Part shown: piece after piece, positions 8,325 through 15,450 of the stretch
How the letters are laid out: each line of letters opens with the position of its first letter
Position numbering within the stretch: position 1 is the first letter of the stretch
Assembly (NCBI GenBank): GCA_965115815.1
Contig: OZ220465.1
Span: forward strand, 806,001-870,000
DNA: 64,000 bases
From: VXPW01 sp965115815
GTDB lineage: Bacteria > Pseudomonadota > Alphaproteobacteria > TMED109
Direction: 5' to 3'
The notes under the pieces: model-generated
Told to the model about the DNA's origin: nothing
Database searches by the model: none
The model's input: only the letters and a program-made list of their open reading frames with translations
Program-made: the position numbers and the translations under genes

Positions 8325-10064
8325 ATGCTCACCAAGCTCATTGCCCGTAACTTCAAGCGTTTCGACGAGATCGACATCGAGCTGGGCAACCCCGTCGTGT
8401 TCGTCGGGCCGAACAATTCGGGCAAGACTTCGGCCATGCAGGCATTGGCTCTGTGGGACGTCGGCGTCAAGCGCTGGAACGAAAAACGCGCCGGCAAGAG
8501 CACGCCGGAGAGGCGGCCCGGTGTCACAGTCAACCGGCGGGACCTGCTCGCCATCCCTCACCCCGCGGCCGCGCTTCTTTGGCGCAACCTGCATGTGCGC
8601 GACGTCCGCAAGATCGAGGGAAGACAGCGGACGGACAATGTGCGAATCGACCTTGTTGTTGAAGGGGTCGACGAAGGCAGGACCTGGAGGTGCGGCCTCG
8701 AATTCGACTATGCCAACGAGGAATCGTTCTATTGCCGTCCACTGCGACTCGAGGAACACAGGCAGCCCAAGCGGATGCCGATCCCGCACGATGCAGCTTC
8801 GGTGCGCATCGCCTTTCTCCCTCCCATGTCCGGCCTCGCCGCCACCGAAACCCGACTCGACCAGGGCGCGGTCAACGTCAGGGTCGGCGAAGGCCGTACC
8901 GCCGAGGTGCTCCGCAACCTGTGCTTCCGCATCCTGAACCAAAATCCCGGTCGTTGGGAGGTGCTGACCGAGCAGATCGAGGCGCTCTTCGCAGTGGAGA
9001 TCGACCAGCCGCGCTACATTGAGGAGAGGGGAGAAATCGCCATGGGGTATCGAGAGCGCGGTTCGACTCTCGACCTTTCCTCAAGCGGCAGGGGGCTGCA
9101 GCAGACCCTCCTGATCCTCGCCTACATGTACGCCAATCCCGGCGCGGTCATTCTGCTGGACGAACCTGACGCTCATCTGGAAATCCTCCGCCAGCGCCAA
9201 ATCTACCGGATCGTCACGGAGGTGGCTTCGGAGAACGGCAATCAGATCATCGCCGCAAGCCATTCCGAGGTACTGCTGAACGAGGCGGCCGGCAGAGATC
9301 TGGTGATCGCCTTCGTGGGGAAGCCGCACCGGATCGGCCACGGGAAGAGCCAGGTGCGCAAGGCTCTCGCGGAGATCGGCTTCGATCAGTACTGTCAGGC
9401 CGAGCAGACGGGCTGGGTGCTGTATCTTGAAGGTTCCACCGACCTCGCGATCCTGCAGGCCTTCGCCCGGCGTCTGGGCAAGGACGAGACCGTTCGGGCG
9501 CTGGGACGACCGTTCGTCTCCTATGTCGGGAACAACCCGCGCGCCGCCGCGCATCACTTCCACGGCTTGAGGGAAGCAATTCCGGACCTCAGGGGGATCG
9601 CTCTCTTCGACCGCTTCGAACGGGACATGCCGGAGAACCCGTATCTTGAGTATCTGGTTTGGAAACGGCGGGAGATCGAGAGCTATCTGTGTTCCGAAGC
9701 GACTCTCGAGGCGTACGCGCGCGCCTCTGCGATGGCGGGCGAATCGATGCCGCTCTTTGCTCCGTCGGAGGCCGACCGAAGATCGAAGGCCATGCAGGAA
9801 GCGATTTCGGAGATCGAAAGGGCCTTGGGCCTGCTGGGAAAGGGATCGCCTTGGGACCGGGACATCAAGGCGAGCGACGAGTTCCTGACACCGCTGTTCG
9901 AGACCTACTTCCGGAAGATCGGCCTCCCCAACCTCATGAGGAAGGGAAGCTTCCATGAACTCGTTGCATATGTCCCCGAGCACGAGATCGACGCCGAAAT
10001 CGAAGAAAAGCTGACCGCCATCGCAGCCGTGGCGGAACGTGCCGAGCCGGCCGCCCACGCATAA
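8325..10064 (+). CDS. OLD-like ATPase with C-terminal TOPRIM-type nuclease domain
   Basis: An intact 579-residue protein. The N-terminal ABC/SMC-type ATPase has Walker A GPNNSGKT (about residue 28), a signature-like STLDLSSSGRGLQQTLLILA, and Walker B ILLDEPDAHLE followed by IIAASHSEVLL. The C-terminal part resembles TOPRIM nucleases: YLEGSTDLAIL supplies the acidic Glu, LFDRFERD the Asp pair, and VWKRREIESYL follows. OLD-family proteins such as phage P2 OLD and GajA are ATP-regulated nucleases, several of which act in phage defence. Its position after HEPN-like and XRE genes supports a defence role by inference. No GajB-like helicase is adjacent, so it is not a standard Gabija pair. Confidence 0.8.
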   Translation: MLTKLIARNFKRFDEIDIELGNPVVFVGPNNSGKTSAMQALALWDVGVKRWNEKRAGKSTPERRPGVTVNRRDLLAIPHPAAALLWRNLHVRDVRKIEGRQRTDNVRIDLVVEGVDEGRTWRCGLEFDYANEESFYCRPLRLEEHRQPKRMPIPHDAASVRIAFLPPMSGLAATETRLDQGAVNVRVGEGRTAEVLRNLCFRILNQNPGRWEVLTEQIEALFAVEIDQPRYIEERGEIAMGYRERGSTLDLSSSGRGLQQTLLILAYMYANPGAVILLDEPDAHLEILRQRQIYRIVTEVASENGNQIIAASHSEVLLNEAAGRDLVIAFVGKPHRIGHGKSQVRKALAEIGFDQYCQAEQTGWVLYLEGSTDLAILQAFARRLGKDETVRALGRPFVSYVGNNPRAAAHHFHGLREAIPDLRGIALFDRFERDMPENPYLEYLVWKRREIESYLCSEATLEAYARASAMAGESMPLFAPSEADRRSKAMQEAISEIERALGLLGKGSPWDRDIKASDEFLTPLFETYFRKIGLPNLMRKGSFHELVAYVPEHEIDAEIEEKLTAIAAVAERAEPAAHA

Positions 10065-10193
10065 CCGCTCCCGTGATCCTCGTGCCCCCTCGCCGTCTCC
10101 CGCGACGCCGACCGCGGCCCCCGCCTTGCCGGGCCGGCCCTTTCAACCTGACACGGTCGACTCTTCGCTCATGAGACCGTAACATGGTGGTCC

Positions 10194-10439
10194 ATGAGGA
10201 GCGGCTTTCGACCTCTGTCTGCGACGACGGTGGATGGGCTGAAGGCGGCGCTGGCTGCCGAGGGCGGCATGCGCTCGTCCTTGGCGCGGGGATGGTGCGA
10301 GCGCGAGGAGTGGCGCAACGCGAAGGGGCCCTGTGCCTGGCCTCGGTGCGCGCGGCCTTGCCGGGTCTCGCTGCGTCGCTCGACCTCGTCCTTCCTGCAC
10401 CCAAGTTTCATGAATGCGGAGTCAGCCATGTCCGGTTGA
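10194..10439 (+). pseudogene. N-terminal fragment of a DUF4338-type transposase (tentative)
   Basis: The frame begins MRSGFRPLSATTVDGLKAAL and contains ARGWCEREEWRNAKG, then needs a frameshift to read LCLASVRAALPGLAASLDLV. This resembles the N-terminal region that precedes DUF4338 in ISAs1-linked proteins. A matching 5' end (MRIGVRHLSATTV) is found on the minus strand at 13034-13097. It is cut off by the IS3 fragment. Confidence 0.45.
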
Positions 10440-10440
10440 A

Positions 10441-10926
10441 AGGCTGATCCTGCACTCCGACCGCGGCGCCCCCATGACCAGCCAGTGCACCGCGCAACTC
10501 CTCGCCCAGCTCGGTATCCCCGCTCGCTCAGCCGCCCCAAGGTCAGCGACGACCACCCCTTCTCGGAGGCACAGTTCAAGACCTTGAAGTACCACCCCGG
10601 GTTCCCCGGGCGCTTCCCGGACCTGCCCGCTGCCATCGACTTCTGTCGATCCTTCTTCCCCTGGTACCACACGGAGCATCACCATGCGGGCCTCGCGATG
10701 CTCCCCCCCCCCCGACGATGTCCACCACGGCCGCGCCCGGCAGCGGATCGAGCAACGCCGGCGCGCCTTGGGCCGAGCTTGGGGTCGGCACCCGGAACGG
10801 TTCGTCCGGGGGAGGCCGAAACCGCGGACGCTCCCCGAAACGGTCTGGATCAATCCGCCGAAGGCCACCCCTACCGTGGGAGATGCTCAGTACATGACAA
10901 CCCTTGCTGTCTCAACGGCGTTGACA
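10441..10926 (+). pseudogene. IS3-family transposase OrfB, C-terminal fragment
   Basis: It corresponds to the last third of the OrfB at 62609-63610, with the same words: LHSDRGAPMT, KVSDDHPFSEAQFKTLKYH, FFPWYHTEHHHAGLAML, DDVHHGRARQRIEQRRRA and ETVWINPPKATPTVGDAQ. At least two indels break it, one in a long C run near 10700. The right end GGCGTTGACA (to 10926) equals the terminus of the copy at 62576. Confidence 0.85.
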
Positions 10927-11094
10927 GGTTCCGGACGACGCATTCCTGACCGCGCCACCATGCTGCGGGAGACCGCGGCGTGGGTCGAGCGCCGCAACGC
11001 GGCCGGCGGCACCGTCGATTGGCGGTTCACGACGGCAGACGCCCGGGTGAAACTGAAGTCCCTATACCCATCAATCCAGTGTCCGTACTACTAG
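10927..11094 (+). pseudogene. IS630-family transposase, C-terminal fragment 2
   Basis: It encodes TAAWVERRNAAGGTVDWRFT and TTADARVKLKSLYPSIQ before a TAG, nearly identical to 6311-6477. The IS3 end abuts it on the left, and on the right it truncates an antitoxin gene. Confidence 0.75.
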
Positions 11095-11468
11095 TCGCGC
11101 GCGATCATCCCGTTGAGCGCCTCGCGGCGGCGGATTTCCGTCTCGCGCCGCCAGGCGAGAATGTCCTTGGCGCGAACGCGGCGGTGGGAGCCGACCTTGC
11201 GGCAGGGTATCCGCCCCTCATCAAGAAGCTGGCCCAGATGCATCCGCGACACCTGCAGGAGCTCGGCCGCCTGCCGCGTGGTCAGCTCGGCGTGGAGCGG
11301 CGTGAGCGCAACGCCCTTGCCGTCGGCCATCCGGTCGAGAACCTCCCGGAGCAGCCGCGCCGCCGGCGCCGGGAGATCGACGGTCTGGTCTCCGAAGCGC
11401 GCCGGTACCGGCTGCGTCCCGTCGGTCAGGGCCTCCAGCGCCCGCCGCCCGCCCGGCGAGCGTCGCAT
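11091..11468 (-). pseudogene. excisionase-type HTH antitoxin, C-terminus truncated
   Basis: The product contains the excisionase-like HTH TTRQAAELLQVSRMHLGQLL, then IPCRKVGSHRRVRAKDILAW. It resembles antitoxins usually paired with PIN-domain toxins. The C-terminus stops abruptly at a TAG contributed by the IS630 tail, and the expected downstream toxin gene is missing. An alternative GTG start at 11522 would add 18 residues. Such proteins bind and repress their own promoter; here the system is broken. Confidence 0.6.
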
Positions 11469-11780
11469 CGCGTGCGCTCGGAATGCCGCACGCCGTTGCT
11501 GTCTTCGGTTCCATTTCGGCACCCCCTTCGTCTGGATGAACAATGGCTCATAAACACCACAGAGGCAACAAGTAAGGCAGACGCCAATCCGGCGGCGTGA
11601 GCCCGCGTTCGCCGCGCTGGCCGTGATGGGCGCCGATCTCCTCGACCCCGTGGCCATCGTTCTCTGCACGGCGGTGCCGAGCCTTCCCGCAGGGTGTGCC
11701 TGGCGATGGCTGACGTATCGCGGATCAGCCCGGACGGCTGCGCAGCCGGCCGGCCGGATACCGCGCCGGAGACGGTACGG

Positions 11781-12116
11781 TCAGACGGCGTCGGCGGCGA
11801 TGCGGAGCTTGCCCCCGGAGGCCGAGCGCGGCTGCCGGATGACGATCTCGATGTCCCGGCCGAGCGTGGTCAGCAGGCGGAACAGGCGCTCCAGCGAGTA
11901 TTCGCGGAAGTCGCCGCGCAGCAGCCGGGAGACGTCGGGCTGGGAGAGACCGAGCAGCCGCGCGGCCTCGGTCTGGGTGATGCCGCGCGCGAGGACGATA
12001 TCGTCGATGCGGCTGACGAGTTCGGCCTTGACCAAGTGCGCGTCCGCATCGGGAAGGCCGAGATCGGCGAAGACGTTGCCGCTCCCGCGCTCGACGGGGA
12101 TGTCGTTGGATTCCAT
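11781..12116 (-). CDS. higA: XRE-family antitoxin of a HigBA-type module
   Basis: A 111-residue protein with a central helix-turn-helix (ITQTEAARLLGLSQPDVSRL) and a tail typical of HigA2/XRE antitoxins (FRLLTTLGRDIEIVIRQ). It would neutralise the HigB-type mRNA interferase encoded just upstream and autorepress the operon. The start ATG lies 4 nt after the toxin stop. The antitoxin is intact while the toxin frame is broken, a common decay order because antitoxin loss would be toxic. The name follows family resemblance; exact subtype is not proven. Confidence 0.75.
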   Translation of the reverse strand: MESNDIPVERGSGNVFADLGLPDADAHLVKAELVSRIDDIVLARGITQTEAARLLGLSQPDVSRLLRGDFREYSLERLFRLLTTLGRDIEIVIRQPRSASGGKLRIAADAV

Positions 12117-12120
12117 GTCG

Positions 12121-12476
12121 TCAGCCTCCACGACGGGCGTCACGGTAGTGCCGCTCGGCGGCCCGAAGCCGCTGGCGCACCAGGTCGAGTTCCCGCTTCG
12201 GTGTGGCGATGCCCCGCCGAGCTTTCTTCTGAAAGGCGTGCAGGACATAGACGGCGGTCTCGAACCGGACCGTGTAGACAGCCCTGAACGTATCGCCGTC
12301 GTGGCGCGAGACGAGTTCCAGCAGACCGGAGCCAAACTCCTTGAGCGGTTTGGCGTCCCGATGCCGGCGTCCGAGCTGGGCGCGGTAGATCGCGAAGCCC
12401 ATGCGGTCCTGCACCGGACCGGGAAACGCATCAGGTCCGCCTTGCTCGAACCGATCCATTCGACAGGCTTCAACAT
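12121..12476 (-). pseudogene. higB: HigB-type toxin (Gp49-like), frameshifted
   Basis: ATG 12476 opens MLKPVEWIGSSKADLMRFP, and the rest lies in another frame: GPVQDRMGFAIYRAQLG, KPLKEFGSGLLELVSRHDGD, TFRAVYTVRFETAVYVLHAF and QKKARRGIATPKRELDLVRQ. One missing base near 12414-12420 separates them. These proteins are ribosome-dependent or free mRNA interferases of the RelE fold. The residues before and after the break are well conserved, so the mutation seems recent. Confidence 0.75.
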
Positions 12477-12493
12477 TGCAGTGTCGGCTCCGT

Positions 12494-12522
12494 AGTATAG
12501 GGGGTTCGCCACAACCGGGCAA
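12494..12522 (-). promoter_or_regulatory. putative promoter of the higBA operon
   Basis: On the minus strand, TTGCCC (12522-12517) and TATACT (12499-12494) are separated by exactly 17 bp and lie 18-46 nt before the toxin ATG. Such operons are normally repressed by their own antitoxin complex; no operator palindrome was identified. Confidence 0.6.
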
Positions 12523-12534
12523 GGTGGCGGCGCG

Positions 12535-12750
12535 TCAGTGCTCGGTGGGGCCGCCGGGATCGCTGTCCTCGGCGCGCATGGAGGCGGCCGCCATGGCGGT
12601 CGAGGCCTTCCGGTCGTAACCGAGCCTTCGATTGAGTCTGTCGCAGATACTGAGGACATCTTCCAGCTCGAGGGCGACCAGTGCGGTGGGGACATGCCCA
12701 GCGAGGCCTTCGATGACGATCCTGATCTGCTGGGCATTGACCTCGACATC
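12535..12750 (-). CDS. small hypothetical protein, 5' end lost (about 71 aa)
   Basis: The frame reads DVEVNAQQIRIVIEGLAGH, VPTALVALELEDVLSICDRL, NRRLGYDRKAST and ends GGPTEH. It looks like a real small acidic protein with a regular helical pattern. A TAG precedes the first residue shown, and upstream lies group II intron debris, so the start codon was probably lost. No family is recognised. Confidence 0.4.
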   Translation of the reverse strand, partial: DVEVNAQQIRIVIEGLAGHVPTALVALELEDVLSICDRLNRRLGYDRKASTAMAAASMRAEDSDPGGPTEH

Positions 12751-12777
12751 CTAGGCAGGCACGAAGCAGAAGTCGCC

Positions 12778-12847
12778 GGGTAGGAGGGGTCGTTGCCGAG
12801 CCCCCCCCCACAGAACCGGACGTGCCCGCATTAGGGCATCCGGTTCC
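12778..12847 (-). ncRNA. 3' end (domains V-VI) of a group II intron, remnant
   Basis: On the minus strand a domain V-like hairpin (GAACCGGATGCCC, loop TAAT, GCGGGCACGTCCGGTTC) is followed by a G-rich domain VI-like stretch ending CCTCCTACCCG. Bacterial group II introns end this way. The ribozyme's 5' domains are absent. Confidence 0.55.
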
Positions 12848-12850
12848 TTA

Positions 12851-13033
12851 GAGCCTGTACGGAAACTATTGAGCGGTCCCGATTCTGGCCGCTCGTGCAA
12901 AGTATCGGCGTCGGAGAGACCGCTTCGAAAGCAATCTGACAGATGTGGAATGGGCTTGTTTGATCCCGATGTACTCTCCAGCCACATCGCAGACACCAGA
13001 ATCGGCGCCGCTCAATAGTTTCCGCACAGACTC
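12851..13033 (+). mobile_element. 183-bp IS5-like miniature element, copy 1
   Basis: The ends GAGCCTGTACGGAAACTATT and the complementary AATAGTTTCCGCACAGACTC form long terminal inverted repeats. Close copies lie at 34639-34821 (inverted) and 41186-41367. The inside encodes a relic resembling the N-terminus of IS5-family transposases (SNLTDVEWACLIPMYSP). The flanks are TTA and TCA. Confidence 0.8.
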
Positions 13034-13097
13034 TCAGCGATGTTGCCGGAGAGGGAGCCACCGTCGTCGCGGACAGATGTCGTACGCCGATCCTCAT
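13034..13097 (-). pseudogene. 5' scrap of a DUF4338-type transposase gene
   Basis: The minus strand encodes MRIGVRHLSATTVAPSPATS, matching the start of the fragment at 10194, and both share the upstream sequence GTGGTCCATGAGGA. The miniature element at 12851 cuts it off. Confidence 0.4.
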
Positions 13098-13528
13098 GGA
13101 CCACGATGTACGGCCTCATGAAGGTCGAGTGAACCACGTTCGGGTGGACGTCCCGGACCTCTTCCGCATCATCCGGGTCCAAGCTTCCGGTGCAGGATCC
13201 CCTCGAACCCACGGTCCGGGAGCGTGCCCCCGGTCGGATCCGGTCTGGATGATCCGGAAGGTTCGCGCCCGCCGATCCGGCGTGGCGGGTCCCCGGAAGC
13301 CCGCAGTGCGGGCGCGGGGTCGGGTTCGCCGCCGGCCCGAACGCTCGGGCTTTGCGCCGGCCGGCGGGAGCGCGGGTTCGATCGGGCCCGGGGGACGGTC
13401 CGGCCCCGTTGCAGGCAGTGCGACCGCCGTGATAGGTTGCCGCGCACCGTGGTTCGTCCCCTGCCGCTGCCGGCTCCGGCCGACGGTCTCGGGCCGAGGG
13501 TCGGCACGTACGGAATTCCAGTGAGCCC
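13098..13528 (+). other. intergenic region upstream of the moxR operon
   Basis: About 430 bp with no convincing gene. It must contain the promoter of the long co-directional block that follows, but no consensus -35/-10 pair stands out in this GC-rich stretch. Confidence 0.5.
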
Positions 13529-14548
13529 ATGCCCCCTGCCCAGCCTTCGCCCGCGGTAGCGGTCGCCCCGCCCGACGATGTGGCCGCCCGGATCGAAGCG
13601 GCCAACGAGGTCGTGGCCCGTTCCCGCGCCCACATGGCCGAACTCGTCTTCGGCCAGCCGCGGGTCGTCGACCAGGCGATCATCACGCTGCTGGCCGGCG
13701 GCCATGCGCTGGTCATCGGGCTGCCGGGGTTGGCCAAGACCCGGCTCGCCCGCTCGCTCGGCACCGTGTTCGGACTGGTCGACAAGCGGATCCAGTTCAC
13801 CCCGGACCTGATGCCGTCCGACATCGTGGGCTCCGAGGTGATGGACGACGGGGACGCGGGCCGACGGACGTTCCGGTTCGTCGAGGGCCCGGTGTTCTGC
13901 CAGCTCCTCCTGGCCGACGAGATCAACCGGGCTTCCCCGCGCACCCAGTCGGCGCTGCTGCAGGCCATGCAGGAGCACGAGGTGACCGTGGCCGGCCAGG
14001 CCCACCCGCTGCCGGCGCCGTTCCACGTGCTGTCGACGCAGAACCCGATCGAGCAGGAAGGAACCTATCCGCTGCCGGAAGCGCAGCTCGACCGGTTTCT
14101 CATGCGCATCGACATCGACTATCCCGACCGCGAATCCGAGCGCACCATGCTGATTGCGACCACCGGCCCCGAGGATGTCGAGCCCCGGCAGGTGATCTCG
14201 GCGCAGGAGTTGCTGGACATGCAGGAACTGGTGCGCTCGATCCCGGTCGGAGACAGTGTCGTCGAGGCGATCCTGACGCTGGTCCGCCAGGGGCGGCCCG
14301 ATCTCTCGGAGATCGAGATGGTGCGCGAGCACGTCTCGTGGGGTCCGGGGCCGCGAGCTTCCCAGGCGCTCATGCTGTCGGCCCGGGCCCGGGCCCTGCT
14401 GGACGGCCGCCTTGCGCCGTCGGTGGACGACGTGGTCGCGCTGGCCCGGCCGGTGCTGCGGCACCGGATGGACGTGACGTTCGCGGCGCGCGCGGACGGC
14501 CTCACCGTCCTCGATGTGATCGACCGCCTGACCGAATCGATCGCCTGA
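13529..14548 (+). CDS. moxR: MoxR-family AAA+ ATPase
   Basis: A 339-residue AAA+ ATPase with Walker A GLPGLAKTRLA (about residue 71), Walker B LLLADEINRASPRTQ (about 131), sensor 1 STQNPIEQEGTYPLPEAQLD and a C-terminal lid. MoxR proteins act as chaperone-like ATPases that help metal insertion or assembly of von Willebrand-type proteins at the envelope. The following DUF58, BatA/DUF4159 and membrane-protein genes are the usual partners. The length is normal. The next gene begins 14 nt after its stop, so this heads an operon. Confidence 0.92.
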   Translation: MPPAQPSPAVAVAPPDDVAARIEAANEVVARSRAHMAELVFGQPRVVDQAIITLLAGGHALVIGLPGLAKTRLARSLGTVFGLVDKRIQFTPDLMPSDIVGSEVMDDGDAGRRTFRFVEGPVFCQLLLADEINRASPRTQSALLQAMQEHEVTVAGQAHPLPAPFHVLSTQNPIEQEGTYPLPEAQLDRFLMRIDIDYPDRESERTMLIATTGPEDVEPRQVISAQELLDMQELVRSIPVGDSVVEAILTLVRQGRPDLSEIEMVREHVSWGPGPRASQALMLSARARALLDGRLAPSVDDVVALARPVLRHRMDVTFAARADGLTVLDVIDRLTESIA

Positions 14549-14562
14549 GGCGGCCGGTGCCG

Positions 14563-15447
14563 ATGCCTGATCCCGCACTCCGGGACCGTGCCGAACGGAC
14601 GGCCGCCGGTCTTCCGGCCTTCGCCATTCGTGCACTTCGGGTCGCGGCCGGCGTGATCAGCGGCGTCCACGGCCGGCGCCGGCGGGGACGCGGGGAGAGC
14701 TTCTGGCAGTTCCGGCAGTTTCAGCCCGGCGACCCGGTGGCCGCCATCGACTGGCGCCGCACGGCGGCCTCGCAGGACGTCTTCGTCCGGGAACGGGAAT
14801 GGGAGGTGGCGCAGCAGGTATGGCTGTGGTGCGACCGGTCGCCGTCCATGGACTACGCCTCGTCGCCGGCGCTCGAGCCGAAGCGGACCCGGGCCGCCTT
14901 GCTCACGCTCGCGCTGGCCGCGATGCTGCTGCAGGGCGGCGAGACCGTCGGCCTGCTGGGATCGACGCCCCGCACCGGCCGGGGCCGCGCGATGCTGGGG
15001 CGGATCGCCGAACCCCTCCTCGCCGCCGGGCCGCCGGGCGCCGATGCGGGCCTGCCGGCCGCGGCCCGCGTGGAGCGCCATGCCCAGACGGTCCTGGTCG
15101 GGGATTTCCTGGCGCCGCTGGAGACGGTGGCGGCCCGGGTGCGCGGCCTGGCGAACCGCGAGGTGGCCGGACAGCTCGTGCAGATCCTCGACCCGGCCGA
15201 GGAGCTGCTCCCCTTTCGCGGCCGCATCCGGTTCGTGGGGGCCGAGGAGGAAGGGGATCTCCTGGTCGGCCGGGTGGAAGCGGTGCACCGGCGCTACCGG
15301 CAGCGGGTGGAAGAGCATCGGGACGGGCTGCGGGAGATCGCCCGCCGCCACGGTTGGGGGTTCCTCGCGCATCGGACCGATCGGTCCGTCAAGCCCGCGC
15401 TGCTCGCGCTCCACCAGGCGCTGTCCGGCGCGTTCGACCGGGTCTGA
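14563..15447 (+). CDS. DUF58 domain-containing protein
   Basis: A 294-residue protein with the DUF58 hallmarks SFWQFRQFQPGDPVAAIDWR and VFVREREWEVAQQVWLWCDR followed by SPSMDYAS, a VWA-like motif. Members are paired with MoxR and thought to work in envelope homeostasis; the biochemical role is unknown. The start ATG 14563 is the first in frame after moxR and gives the expected N-terminus. It is followed after 3 nt by the BatA-like gene. Confidence 0.88.
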   Translation: MPDPALRDRAERTAAGLPAFAIRALRVAAGVISGVHGRRRRGRGESFWQFRQFQPGDPVAAIDWRRTAASQDVFVREREWEVAQQVWLWCDRSPSMDYASSPALEPKRTRAALLTLALAAMLLQGGETVGLLGSTPRTGRGRAMLGRIAEPLLAAGPPGADAGLPAAARVERHAQTVLVGDFLAPLETVAARVRGLANREVAGQLVQILDPAEELLPFRGRIRFVGAEEEGDLLVGRVEAVHRRYRQRVEEHRDGLREIARRHGWGFLAHRTDRSVKPALLALHQALSGAFDRV

Positions 15448-15450
15448 GCG

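Noticed and set aside
8325..10064. Calling the OLD-like gene a Gabija gajA
   Set aside because: No UvrD-like GajB helicase gene is adjacent, so the two-gene Gabija architecture is not met.
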